A stretch of DNA of 64,000 nt from Protea cynaroides (taxonomy: Eukaryota > Streptophyta > Magnoliopsida > Proteales > Proteaceae). The stretch is taken from assembly GCA_028583415.1 (NCBI GenBank), contig CM053267.1, positions 41,900,834-41,964,833 of the forward strand, read 5' to 3'. Shown in pieces: positions 12,823-24,610 of this stretch. The notes under the pieces are model-generated. The model saw only the letters and a program-made list of their open reading frames with translations. It did not search any database and had not been told where the DNA came from. Each line of letters begins with the position of its first letter. Position 1 is the first letter of the stretch. Made by a program: the position numbers and the translations under genes.

Positions 12823-13765
12823 TAAGGGTGTAATATTTGCATCGGAATTCGAGAGACCGTTTATTAATAGGTTCGGTTCTGATTTGAAATTTGTCATCGA
12901 TTATTAAAATCGGACCGAATCATTTAAACCATTTAAACCGTTATATTACACCAGCTAGACACCGATTAAACCGAATAAAGGGTAAACCGTTTATTCTCTA
13001 AAAACTAAACTAATAAAACCTAATCTCATTCCCTATATTATTTATATATTATTGTGAAGATTGAAGACGCAACCCCAACCCCAATTCATATACTATTTTC
13101 CTAAGAAATAACCCTAACCCCAATTAATATACTTTTTTTTCAAGACCAAATTCCAATTCAGAAAGGCCTAAACCATAAAATCGAAACAGTAAAACTGAAA
13201 AAACACAATAAGCATTAATCATTACTCGATTAAACATAACAACATTACAACGGTTTCATTCTCTCCAGTCTTAACTCTCTCGTCTCTCCTTCCCATTTGA
13301 AGTTTAAACTTTCAACATAGTCTTTGACGTTTGAGCTGCTGGAGTTGGATCGCTCACTGCTAGTGCGGGACATCGGAGGAAGTCGAAAGGTATACTCATT
13401 TATTACTCTTTTTAGTTTTTATAATATAGTGATAGTGATACACTATTTGGTTATTCAAGTGTACTTTGTGGTCAATAATATCTCCATCAACAAGAGGAAC
13501 GTAGGATTACCAAAGATGCACATTTTCTTTTTAATTATGAAAAATCGATTAATAACCGATGCATTAAACCGTTTATAAACCGCAAGCAAAACTGATTAAT
13601 AAAAGATCGTTTAAAAACTTGTAAACCGAAATCGATTACTAATTGATTTTGGTTTCAATTTTGACACCATTTATTTAATTGGTTCGATTTTGGATTTATC
13701 CTTTTATACATCGCATCGCACCGAACTGGACTATTAAACCAATTATAAACCGTTTAACACCCATA
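12823..13765. mobile_element. Non-autonomous hAT element with perfect 8-bp target duplication
   Basis: The element starts TAAGGGTGTAA and ends TTAACACCCATA, giving inverted termini TA(A/T)GGGTGT. It is flanked by ATCTAGCA at 12815-12822 and again at 13766-13773, an exact 8-bp duplication diagnostic of the hAT superfamily. Both subterminal zones are full of AAACCG/CGGTTT words. The 943-bp interior shows no transposase; a short ORF at 13324-13578 is unrecognised. Confidence 0.85.
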
Positions 13766-13773
13766 ATCTAGCA

Positions 13774-14310
13774 CTTCATTTTCAACCACGTGAAAATGCC
13801 TATTATAAGGTGAATTAAATTTTAAATTTAGAGGCAAATTTTTACTCTTTACATGCGTGAAAAAAAAAAATTAAGAAGATACCTTTGAAATTATTTACGA
13901 TTATCTACATTTAAAGTAGTATCTTTCATCAATTGCTAATCACATCCAATTGAGTGTTGATTTAGTTATTTTTTAATTTTAATTATCAAACTAGACAAGG
14001 TATCTTGGAGATTGGTTTACATGCCAAATTTTAGCAATCTCAACGCAAAAGATCTCTCCCCTGCATTATTTTCATCTTATGGTTCATATTTTTCTTTTGT
14101 TGTCAGCATAAATGCCATTTGAAATTCCATAAATACCCTTATAAGAGGAAATGTAGGTGGAAAATTTCCCTATTTTTCCATGCCTTTTTTTTTAATTTTA
14201 TAATAAAACAAATAATGGAAAAACTTATTTTACACAAAAATTTTCCTTTTTCCATATTTTTATTTAGAAAGAAACAAAATTTTCATTACCCTTTCCTATA
14301 TTTTTTACTT
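13774..14310. other. AT-rich intergenic DNA
   Basis: No gene or repeat recognised; A and T homopolymers only. Confidence 0.5.
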
Positions 14311-14319
14311 TTTCCCTTG

Positions 14320-14466
14320 GGATCCACATCCTCTCCCGCTTGAGTTTGGACGGGAGACTTGGCGGTCCAGATGAATGATCGTCACCTGGCTCTTGGGTGG
14401 ATCCGAGTCCTCTATCCGGACCACCAAGTCTCCCGCCCAAACTCAAATGGGAGACGATTTCTATAC
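14320..14466 (+). mobile_element. GC-rich foldback element, copy M1
   Basis: Starts GGATCCACATCCTCTCCCG and ends GGGAGACGATTTCTATAC. Flanks TTTCCCTTG (14311-14319) and TTTCCCTTA (14467-14475) agree in 8 of 9 positions, a Mutator-like 9-bp target duplication. Each end forms its own hairpin (left TCTCCCG/CGGGAGA, right GTCTCCC/GGGAGAC), and the two halves are also inverted copies of each other. No protein is encoded. This is the shortest full copy of the family (147 bp). Confidence 0.8.
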
Positions 14467-15109
14467 TTTCCCTTATGGGGTGCGTAGAACAAAATTAAAA
14501 AAAAAAAAAAAAATTCCTATCCAATTATGTGGCTACACTCAAGCATCTAACAAAAAAGACGACACAAACATCTAACTAAAAGAATGAAATGATCATTTCA
14601 CCTTCTTATGTTTGAACACATATAAACATTGCCGAATAAAAATCTTTAAAAGAAAATAATTCGCACAAGAAGGTATATTAAACATGTATCGGGACACTTG
14701 GCTGTGGTAACCATTAAATCGTTTAGCGTGCCTCCATTGCCGTGTTCTTTGGGAAGATTATCGTTCGTCACGTGACTAACTTACGTTCTTCATCTGATGG
14801 AAAATGAATCAAGGATCTAGACATCCCTTACTTTTTTTTTTTTTTTTTTTGACATTTTTTCAAATCAATCATAGAAGAGTGTAGAAAACTACAACCTAGC
14901 ACGTGAGGTTTTGAGAGGTGGGGTTAGGCAATCCAATACACATTAATCATAAAGTTTAATGTTTGCTATGTATTCTTAAAATGATAAATAATGAAATGAG
15001 TTATGGAACGATGCATTTCTATTACGGGCTCAATCCCAATATAGATGTGTTAAATAGGGCATGTCAAAATGGGGGTACATTCTCTTGATATGTTTGTTGG
15101 GTTTTCTCC

Positions 15110-15256
15110 GGATCCAAATCGTCTCCTGCGGCAGGAGATTCCTGCCGCCGATCCAAGGGCCGGGTTTGGTCTGGCCGCCTGCCAATACATTGGGGGTGGG
15201 CCGGCTGAAATCCGGCCCTTGGCAGGCGGCAGGACCGCAGGAGAGGATTTGGTTGC
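15110..15256 (+). mobile_element. GC-rich foldback element, copy M2 (divergent core)
   Basis: Starts GGATCCAAATCGTCTCCTGC and ends AGGAGAGGATTTGGTTGC. It is flanked by GTTTTCTCC (15101-15109) and ATTTTCTCC (15257-15265), 8 of 9 matching. It keeps the family termini and the left end hairpin (TCTCCTGC/GCAGGAGA, a perfect 8-bp stem around one base), but the core (GGGCCGGGTTTGG ... GGCCGGCTGAAATCCGGCCC) is unlike the other copies. Overlapping ORFs on both strands here are a by-product of the inverted repeat. Confidence 0.7.
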
Positions 15257-15299
15257 ATTTTCTCCTCACACACCCACGTGGGTGAAGGGGACCCACCTC

Positions 15300-16140
15300 T
15301 TTCCCTTCTTAAGAGGTTATCCTAAAGGCGGTTTTCAGAAATTGACCTCTCACACTCATCCTCATCTTTATCATATATAAGGTGAAAGGTGAAGGTGGTT
15401 TTATTATCCGCGCCTCTCTGAGACATTGAGATCCACTGCACGAAGCCGTGAGCTTTGAGAAATCCGAAGTTCGAAGAAAATCAGAGTTCTCAAGAGGAAG
15501 AAACGTATCTCCATTGAATGGAGACTAGATATTTATACTTTGTACATGATTGCGGTGTGACGATATTTTTTCTATTCAAAAAAGAAGAAAATGTGACAAC
15601 TCTTCATATGTATTTATTATATAGACATCGAAGTGAGAGTATTATTATACTTTGTATTATCATCTATTGTTTTGTGAGTTATTGTATTATTCAAGATTGA
15701 TTATTTCTCTTGATGATTGATAAATTCTAGTTATGAGTCTTGTGACTAGAAAGGATTGTATTGTGTACTTATTATTATCATAGTAAAGATTTACCTGGAC
15801 TAGGTTCTATGGTTTTTTGCCCTTTCACTTTGTAAGAGTTTTTCACGTAAAAATTTGTACGTGCCTTTTGTGGTTTGGTTGAATCGATTTATTTTCGCTA
15901 TTATCTCTATGCATATTTTTGTAGTTATGTATCTTTGTTGATTTGTATGCAAGAAGGAAAAACCTTTTGTTTTCCTTGACAAGTGGTATCAGAGTTTGAT
16001 TCTATAATCATGTGTAAAAAATGGAAAGAACCTCGACATTGATGATTAATTTGAATGAGAACAACTATATGATTTGAAAAATCAAGATAGAAGACTTATT
16101 ATAATATAAATATTTGTACAAACCCATTTAGGTGATACAG
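15300..16140 (+). mobile_element. Copia LTR end, primer-binding site and gag scrap
   Basis: The sequence up to about 15980 has the look of a Copia LTR (simple AT-rich sequence ending TTCCTTGACA). It is followed by TGGTATCAGAG (15984-15994), the primer-binding site complementary to initiator tRNA-Met. From 16021 a broken gag start reads MERTSTLMINLNENNYMI, then a TGA where Copia gag has Trp, then KIKIEDLL. The remainder of the element is missing. The left limit of the LTR is not determined. Confidence 0.6.
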
Positions 16141-16374
16141 ATTTGGCTCCTCTATTTTCTTACTCTCCAGTACTATGTGTGTGTGCTTGCACTTGTCATA
16201 AATGCATATATGGGAAATGTTAGTATCATTGAAGTTTGTTTATAATTCGTTTTCAAGAAACATGAATAGAGTGGACATAACATATAAAGCAAAAGTTCCC
16301 TCCCTCTTTCTCTAGATCTGTAACAATGACAAGAATAAAGTATATTGTGTACTTTCATTTTGTGCAGAACATTA

Positions 16375-16596
16375 TCTGATATGGTACAAGAAAAAAAATC
16401 TTACAATTATCGTACCGTATCATACCAATAAAAATATGATTTTTTTTCCATTACCATATTGATTATGTACAGTTTTTAATCGGTATGGTATATTGTTTTT
16501 ATATGGTACGAAAATGGTTTCAAATTCGGTATGAGTTTTGGTCCTAGTTTGTTACATTATAGTTCTAATTTGGTACCATCTTGAATATTCGTCATC

Positions 16597-16637
<41 letters not shown>

Positions 16638-16915
16638 ATCTATTATATTATAAAAATATATATGGTATGTACATTTGAACACTTGTCTTCTAAAACATTA
16701 ATTTTCAATATGGTATACAAATCAGTATAAATAGTGGTATATAAATTGTATATATAAAAAATCGATATAGAAACAATATGTACTATCAGTATACCATTAC
16801 AATACCACATCATACCGAATAAGAATACGGTTCCAAAACTTGAACCATTATCGTACCGGATAAAAAACGATACATCGGTATCAATATAAACGATACAGTA
16901 CCGATTTTCATATAT
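16375..16915. mobile_element. AT-rich inverted-repeat element around a (TA)n core
   Basis: ATCGTACCGTATCATACCAA on the left (about 16410) and GGTATGATGTGGTA-type words in reverse complement on the right (about 16800), plus several GGTATGG/GTACCG words, indicate a foldback DNA element. The centre contains an uninterrupted (TA)n run at 16600-16635. No target duplication or coding region could be fixed. Confidence 0.45.
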
Positions 16916-17269
16916 GGTTTAAGTCACTTGGGTCAGGATCATGTTTTAGATTGCCACCTCAGGGCTCAGAGAGTCCGGAGACAAAATTGAACTGAAATTG
17001 CGACCAACAAGTGCGTGACTATGTGGCTTTACTTGTTCGGTCATAAGTTTAGAACTTTAGATTGCATAAATCACCTAAAGTCGCAACGTGCAATCTTGGC
17101 TTCATACACTTGTTTCAGTAGAAGTCGTACGCATTGTTTGCGACTCTGACGAGTCGGAAAGTGATTTTGTAGTGTTCGTTTACTTCAATCTTTCTTCAGG
17201 TTATCGATCCAAGAAAAAAAAAATTCTTTCTTCAGGTTTAAGCATAGCATGTTTTCTTGTTCTTAGCCC

Positions 17270-17273
<4 letters not shown>

Positions 17274-17346
<73 letters not shown>
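17274..17346 (+). repeat. (CT)n microsatellite in the LIP5 leader
   Basis: About 36 uninterrupted CT units directly upstream of the LIP5-type start codon, a common feature of plant 5' leaders. It generates long spurious Ser-Leu and Arg-Glu ORFs on the two strands. Confidence 0.95.
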
Positions 17347-17351
<5 letters not shown>

Positions 17352-17542
17352 GCGTCTGTGTGTGTGTGTGTGGATATCAGAAGACCAAGAGCGATGGAGA
17401 GCGAAAACGAGCCCTCGAAGCTCCTCCTTCCATACTATCAGAGAGCAAACAAGTTGCAGAAACATGAGCCCCTTGTTGCTTACTACTGTAAATATTTATA
17501 CATCATCTTGACGTCTTCCTAATTTCTTTTTCTCAAGTCGAT

Positions 17543-17839
17543 TGTAATAGAACATCCTCTAAACCGTTACAACCTCATGGGAACTTGACTCCACCGATCA
17601 GTCAAACTCAAGAGTCCTAGTTGTGCATGAGTCCTCTACATACTGTACGTGTCATGTAACATAAGAGTCCTCATAGTGCATTACCACTTCTCAGGTCACA
17701 CGTGTAGTTTGTTTCTGAACCATGTAACAGATGATATATATCCACCTGTAATTTCACTCTTGTATTCAGTTCTATTAATACAAAGGTTGAGAAGCCAACA
17801 GTGCAAGTCGACATTATCACAAACCTTTCTCTGTTATCA
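17543..17839 (+). repeat. Copia-1 left LTR
   Basis: A 297-bp terminal repeat, TG...CA, followed two bases later by the tRNA-Met primer-binding site. Confidence 0.93.
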
Positions 17840-17891
17840 TATGGTATCAGAGCTCGCTTAAATAAAGAGTGATTTTTTTTTTCCGATCCTT

Positions 17892-20800
17892 ATGGCAACT
17901 TCTTCTACCAGTTCTCTTTCCACACCTTTTGCTTTTGATGGTAATATCAACCACATTCTACACATTTGGTTGGACACTAGCAACTATCTGCTATGACAAG
18001 CACAATTCCTCCCTCTCTTCCGCCTCCATGGTTACATGAGGTACGTTGACGGCACCCTGTTCTGCCTGCCTAAGACGGTCTCTCCAGCCAACTCTTCTAC
18101 GGATGTCACTTCTTCTTCTTCCCCAACATCCACACCCAATTTTGCATATGAGAAATGGCAGACTGAAGACCAAACAATACTTTGTTGTTTGCTGTCTATG
18201 CTAACTGAGAAGGTATTATCTTTGGTAGTTGGCTTGCACACTTTTGCAGCTGTTTGGAGTGCCCTTGAAACACACTTTGCCTCACATTCCCAAGCACGGA
18301 TCATGAATCTAGAATATCAACTCAGATCACTGAAGAAGGGTACCTCCTCTCTCACTAAATATGTTCAAAGAGCCAAGACTTTGGCGAATCATCTGGCTGC
18401 GGTGGCCAAACCAGTTTCAGATGATCAATTGATTATTAGTCTCCTCAGTAGTTTTGGTAGCGAGTATGATGGTCTCGTTACATCTGTTACTTCTCGCTTG
18501 GACCCTCTACCACTCGATGACTTCCTTGGCATACTGTACAATCAAGAGGCCCTCTTGCAAAATCGAGCACCAATGGTACCATCTGCTCATATTGCCGTTA
18601 AGCCAACTCATGGCAATCACATGACCACTTTTGTGCGCCGAGGCTGAGGTTGCTGTCGAGGCCGATTCTCTATTGATACTGTTGATAGCCGCCCCAAGGC
18701 TATTTGTCAGGTTTGCAGTCGCCCTGGCCATTCAGCTCTCTAATGCTATCAAAGGTTCAACCCCAACTTCGCAAGCTCCACTCCTCCCATGGCTTACTAC
18801 TCTCAACAGTTCCCGTCTAGCCCTGCTCCGGTGGACCATGCTTGGTATCCAAACTCCAGTACGAGGCATCACTTTACCCTTGATATAAGCAATCTCCCCA
18901 ATCCCGTTCCTTACACTGGTCTGGACAATGTAAATTGTGCCAATGGTACATGTTTGCCTATCTCTCATGTTGGTTCATCTGCATTTAAAACTCCATCTTT
19001 TTCTTTTCATCTTAACACTGTTTTACATGTGCCTCGTCACAAAGAATCTACTGTCTGTTTCACAGTTTACTTGTGATAATAATTGTTTTATTGAATTCCA
19101 TCCTACCTTTTGTTGTGTGAAGGATCAATCCCCGAGGGGAACCCTACGACGCGGCCCGAATAAGGATGGTCTTTACTGCTTTTGGGGTGTCTCTTCTCCT
19201 GCTACCACTGTTCGGTCTTCTTTCGTCTATCCCGGAGCCCTTTTTGTACAGCGTGTGTCTCATCTACTTGGCACGAATGCTTTGGCCATCCTGCCAATCG
19301 AATTGTCTCGTCTATTATTTCCAAGCATTGTTTACCTATTACTAAGTCTAGTTCTGAGTTCTATGAGTCATGCCAGTTTGGCAAGTCCCATCGTCTTCCA
19401 TTTTCTCGTCGAGTCAATAAATGTAATGCACCTCTTGAATTAATTCACTGTGATTTATGGGGGCCTTCTCCAATAACCTCTGTGACTGGATGCAAATATT
19501 ATATCTCTTTTGTGGATGACTATAGCCGTTACACATGGCTCTATCCCTTATAGGCCAAATCAGATGATCTTCCAATTTTCAAATCATTTAAAATGCATGT
19601 TGAGAAATTTTTTGATGCCCAAATAAATTCGTTTCAGTCTGATAGAGGGGGACAAATTTCTCCCCTTTGCGAAATTCTTGACTTCTCTTAGCATCTTACA
19701 TAGGTTCTCGTGCCCACACACAGAGGGTCAGAATGGAGTTGTGGAACATAAGCATCGCCACATTGTGGATTCAGGTCTCACCCTTTTGGCTCGATCTCAT
19801 GTTCCCAAAAATTGTTGGGATCATGCCTTTCGTACAATTGTTTACTTACTTAACCGGATGCCATCACCTACCCTGGAAAATGCATCACCATTTGAACTGC
19901 TGTTTAAACATGCTCCAGTATACAATGACCTACAGATATTTGGGGTTGCTTGCTACCCTTGGCTACGCCCCTGTAGTCCATCAAAACTGGATAATCGAAG
20001 TCTTCGGTGTGTATTTTTGGGTTATGCACCTCAGCACAAGGGATACAATTGCCTCGATCTGTCCATTGGTCGCATATATGTTTTTCGACATGTGATTTTT
20101 AATGAGCAGCATTTTCCTTATATGCAAGATGCTTTTGTGGCCCCTCAACATCAGCCTCCACCTGGACCGATTTGCTTCCCCCTCCCACTAAAGGTTCCCA
20201 ACCAGGTGTTGTCTCAAGTTGCACCATCAATCAGCCCGCCCACTACACCGCCTGATCTCTCATCAGCATTGTCGATTCTCTATGCACCTGCAGATGCTAC
20301 ACTTGTGGCTACCCCCACCGACCCTACAGCCATGGCATTGGAGGGTCTTCCTGCGGCTACTACTGCACCTGTGTCTCCACCAAATGCGGGTTCTATTACT
20401 CCCGTCACTGTTGTTGCATCTTCAGCTCCACCGCCAGTACACTCGAGCCATCCAATGGTTACAAGGTCCAAGAACAATATCCGAAAATTGAATGCTCTCC
20501 ACATGGTTCATCGATCCCTCTTGTCAATGCTATGCAACTGTCATGGAACCAACCTGCTATAGCACTGCTCAAAGGGATCCTCGGTGGCCTGATGCTGTTT
20601 GAGGAGTTCAAAGCATTGGTCCACAATGGCACGTGGAAATTGGTCCCCTTCACTCCCTCTATGGACATAGTCGGATGCAAATGGATTTATCGTATTAAAT
20701 CCAAATCTGATGGCACTTTGGATCGGTATAAAACGAGACTTGTTGCTCGTGGGTTCACTCAACAGTATGGCCTCAACTATGAAGAAACATTCAGTCCCAT

Positions 20801-22095
20801 CATCAAGGCTGCTACAATCGCATTGTTCTCAGTCTGGCCGTCACTCTTCGATGGTCTCTCTGGCAACTGGATGTTAATAATGCATTTTTGCATGGTGAAC
20901 TAGCAGAGACAATGTACATGGCTCGGCCATAGGGCTTTGTTGATCCCCAATATCCAAACCATGTCTGTGCCCTTAAGAAGGCCCTATATAGCCTTAAACA
21001 AGCCCCTCGGGCTTGGTATCATCGACTGAGTTCCTACTTGCTTTCCATTGGGTTTCGAACTTCAGCAGTCGATACATCCATGTTCATCTGACGACACAAC
21101 AAAGCAATCCTTATCATCCTTTTATATGTCGATGATTTTGTTTTGACAGGTAGCTCTAACACTACTATCAATGGCCTGATCCAGCAGCTCAATGCCGAAT
21201 TTGCTCTCAAGGACTTAGGCCCATTGAGTTATTTTCTTGGCATTCATGTGAATGTTATGCCCACTGGTCTACATCTATCACAATCAAAGTATGCTTCTGA
21301 CCTATTGAATCGCACCAACATGCAGAATGCCAAACCATGTGTCACACCTATGGCTACCACTGGGTCTAAACTCAGCAAGGTCGATGGGGCCCCATTTCCT
21401 GATGTCACTCTCTACCACAGTATTGTTGGAGCACTTCAATATCTTACACTAACACGTCTAGACTTCTCTTACTCTGTTAATAAGGTGTGTCAGTTTATGC
21501 ATGCTCCCACTTTGGAGCATTGGAAGGCGGTCAAGCGGATATTGCGATACATCAAGGGTACTATTCACTATGGTCTCACATTACGCCCTCTATTATCCCT
21601 CACTATATCGGCCTACATTGATTCAGACTGGGCTGGCTGTCCAGATGACAGAAAATCTACAAGTGGGTATTGTGTGTTCCTAGGTTCCAATCTCATTGCA
21701 TGGAGCTCTAAAAAGTAGCCAACCTGGCCTGCTCCAGCACGGAAGACGAGTATAAGGGGTTAGCTAATACGGCATGTGAAGTGATCTGGGTCCCAACCTT
21801 TTTAATTGACATCGGGTTCAAGCTTTCCCATCCTCCTACTCTCTGGTGTGACAATATCGGTACTACTTATCTCGCCGCTAATCCGGTAATGCATGCTCGA
21901 ACAAAACATGTTGAAATTGACTATCACTTTGTTCGTGATCAAGTGTTGAAGAAGTTACTTGATGTTCGATTTTTGTGTACGGAGGATCAAACTGCAGACA
22001 TCATGACAAAACCCTTGTCTCATTTGCTCTTTAAATTACTCCGCAACAAGCTCACTCTTCATGACGGGTCGTTTTGCTTGAGGGGGTGTGATTGA
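17892..22095 (+). pseudogene. Copia-1 gag-pol polyprotein, decayed
   Basis: Order is protease-integrase-RT-RNase H, as in Copia. Gag (UBN2 type) opens MATSSTSSLSTPFAFDGN and runs to 18647, with one TGA near 17993. A zinc knuckle (CQVCSRPGHSAL, stop, CY) lies at about 18711-18755. The protease box that should read DSGAT is NSSTR (about 18860), so the catalytic Asp is lost. Integrase has the HHCC region (WHECFGHP, CQFGKSHRLPF) and HCDLWGP, then a TAG at about 19551 and a frame change near 19650. The integrase C-terminus and a proline-rich linker occupy 19678-20500. RT has GCKWIYRIKSKSDGTLDRYK and YVDDFVLTGS (21127). RNase H has DSDWAGCPDDRKSTSGYC (about 21620) and continues to 22095. Several stops and shifts mean no intact protein. 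Confidence 0.92.
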
Positions 22096-22383
22096 ACATC
22101 CTCTAAACCATTACAACCTCATGCGACCTTGACTCCACCGACCAGTCAAACTCAAGAGCCCTAGTCGTGCACAAGTCCTCTACATACTGTATGAGTCATG
22201 TAACATAAGAGTCCTCATAGTGCATTACCACTTCTCAGGTCACGCGTGTAGTTTGTTTCTGAACCGTGTAACAGATGATCTATATCCACCTGTAACTTCT
22301 GTCTTGTAATCAGTTCTATTAACACAAAGGCTGAGAAGCCAACAATGTAAGTCGACATTATCACAAACCTTTCTATGTTATCA
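22087..22383 (+). repeat. Copia-1 right LTR
   Basis: A 297-bp repeat matching 17543-17839 over its whole length. The last codons of the decayed polyprotein run into its first bases. Confidence 0.93.
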
Positions 22384-22741
22384 TAGATTGTACGCGATGG
22401 AACGAGCGTTGAAGATTCCTGATCAGAAGGAGCGCACTAAAACTACCAATGCGCTTCCTGTTTTGCTAATGAATCAGCTTGAAAATGTATGAACTCTCCA
22501 GTTTCCCTGGAGAATGATCAATGTTAGGATGCTCTTTTAAGGTTGGACTTTGAACACCATCACAGTAACACACTAATGTTCTCTCTTCTTACTGCAAATT
22601 TACCGGCTCTAGTTTTATACTATTACGTCTTACTTCTGTTTGGTTGATAGCTGCTTGTCAAGGTGAGCTGTTCACCTGTTGTTAAATCTTCATATTGGAG
22701 GACTCAAGTCTCTGAGATATTGATTAAAACTGATACTGATA

Positions 22742-23036
22742 CTCCCTCAGTATCCGTCCCATAAAGATATTCCTTTTGAGGTTTTCCACTTGTCTCAAAA
22801 TGTTTGTCCATTTTTAAAACCAAGATATGAAGTTTAGTTGAATTACCCATAGCACTCCTATTTAATTATCCATACATTTATTTTATTCACTTGTCATAAT
22901 TGTTTTCCTCTATTACATAAACCAAACTAAATGGGCGTAATGTTAGAAACAGGGTTTGAATTAGTGGGTGATTAATGCATTAATAGCAACCTCTTTTAAA
23001 TGTAATTTTTTTTAAAGTCCTTTGGGACAGGGAGAG
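22742..23036. mobile_element. Stowaway-type MITE
   Basis: The left end starts CTCCCTCAGTATCCGTCCCA and the right end finishes TTTGGGACAGGGAGAG; both are flanked by TA (22740-22741, 23037-23038). CTCCCT-CGTCCCA termini with a TA target are the signature of plant Stowaway (Tc1/mariner-derived) MITEs. It lies in LIP5 intron 2, is 295 bp long and is non-coding. Confidence 0.8.
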
Positions 23037-23038
23037 TA

Positions 23039-24501
23039 TTTTTTTTCATTATGTTGAGATTGAGTCTCAGAAGAAAAACGAAGTGTATGACGTTTATGAA
23101 ATTGGGAAGCACAGCTAAGGCAACACTGAAGTTCCACTAGAGTTACTATTTTCTCATCGTGGGGCACATGAGTTGCATGTGATGTTATTCTATTTGTTGT
23201 CCGACTGTTGAAGTGGGGGTAAGGTTGCCTACATTAACTGTTCCCCTGACCCTACAGTGGCAGAAGCCTCGTGCACTAGGATACATCCTATTGATGTGAT
23301 GTCTCAATTTGGAAATGCATCTTCCCTATTTCAGGGATGAGTTGAAGCATCCAAGGTAAGACCTTGGGGAGGTGGTCTTGCCAGTGGAACTCCAATTTTA
23401 ATGTATTGCCATGAAACAAATAGGCTTCGTGCTGTTTGTAAAGAGAAGAAGCTACACAAGGCTGGCAGGTTGACTTTGTGACTCAATTTTTTCAGCAGAT
23501 AACATGAATACGATGGGCATAAATAGCGATGATCATAAAAATCCAGAAACAAATTAAACAGATTTACTTTTAATGGATCATAAAAGGAATGGTATATTCT
23601 ACTGCTTAATTGGACAGTTCAACCCAAGTTTTAGCCAGATCAGATCTTCTGATATTCTTTTTATTTCTATTTTCCTGAAATCTTGTTTCTAAACTTGTCA
23701 CTGCGATTCGGGTTTTGAAGATTTCTGAATCCTTGAAGCTTTGGTTGTTTAGAACGGGTCTCTAAGATTTCTGAAACCTTAAAGCTTTGGTTGTTTAGAA
23801 CCCCCTCACAGCAAATCCACCATAAATTGAACTGTTTCAATCGTTTCATTGATGAAAAATCTACATCTTATGCAATATATATTCTGAATCAGGGGAATCT
23901 TGCTTATTTGGAGGATGGTGCATATAATTTCAACGTTATGCTTGTGTTTTTGGTAATTTTAGCTTGTTTTCACATTTGAGGATGTGGTGTTTAGAATGAA
24001 CTGTGGATTGAAATTGGTGGAATGGACTTTAATCTAAGTTTATTAGTGAACTGCAGTTTCTAATGAACTTCATGCGTCCAGGAGTGTATCTTCTTATTTC
24101 AGTTACACTTGTAGTTTACTTGTCTATAGACTTTGATCCTATTTGGTGTTCAAGTACCAGAAATTTCTAGCCTTTTTTTTGTGGTAATGCAGGCGATTTA
24201 ACTAGTTTGTCTTGACTTCAGACATTAACTTTTGATATTTTCATTATTGGTAATTTTAATTCTGCAAATTAAGCTAGCTGGGGCCTTAATACCGGGAATC
24301 TTTCTTGTCTTTTTCTTTCTTAATTGTTCTTATGCCTTCTCCATTTCTCTATTTTTGATATTAAATTCGTAGTTTCCAGAATCTAATGATATGCCTTAAT
24401 TTGTTATCCAATATTATCTGTGATCTTTAGATATTTTGTTATTTGTTAAAATTCAGTATCTTCTTTACTGAAAAGATCTCCTGCATTGGTTCTTCTCACA
24501 G
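23039..24501 (+). other. LIP5 intron 2 remainder
   Basis: AT-rich intronic sequence up to the CACAG acceptor at 24501. A near-direct duplication lies around 23715-23800 (ATTTCTGAA(A/T)CCTT(G/A)AAGCTTTGGTTG twice). No other gene. Confidence 0.6.
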
Positions 24502-24610
24502 GATAAGAAGTCATTGTAGTTGGGCCCCGAAGATAATTTGTATGTGGAGGGATTTGCATTGAATATTTTTGTGAAGGCAGATAGCAAGACCGTGCTGGGC
24601 AAGCTGACCT

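Larger units (their letters stand above)
17538..22388 (+). mobile_element. Copia LTR retrotransposon (Copia-1) in LIP5 exon 2
   Basis: Two 297-bp LTRs (17543-17839 and 22087-22383) start TGT(A/G)AT(A/T)GAAC and end TTATCA. They differ at roughly 26 positions by eye, with no length difference. The primer-binding site TGGTATCAGAGCTC is at 17842-17855, and a polypurine tract (GAGGGGG) precedes the right LTR. The flanks TCGAT (17538-17542) and TAGAT (22384-22388) are a 4-of-5 target duplication. Removing the element joins the LIP5 intron 1 end to the LIP5 exon 2 codons. Confidence 0.95.

Noticed and set aside
15030..15380. Four overlapping ORFs of 69-103 codons on both strands
   Set aside because: They arise from the GC-rich foldback element M2, which lacks stops in several frames; no family match.
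17238..17522. Long ORFs on both strands across the CT run
   Set aside because: They are produced by the (CT)n microsatellite; only the last codons on the plus strand (from 17394) belong to LIP5.
20219..20680. Alternative-frame ORFs in the Copia-1 linker
   Set aside because: Shadows of the proline/threonine-rich integrase-RT linker read in the true frame at 19678-20562.
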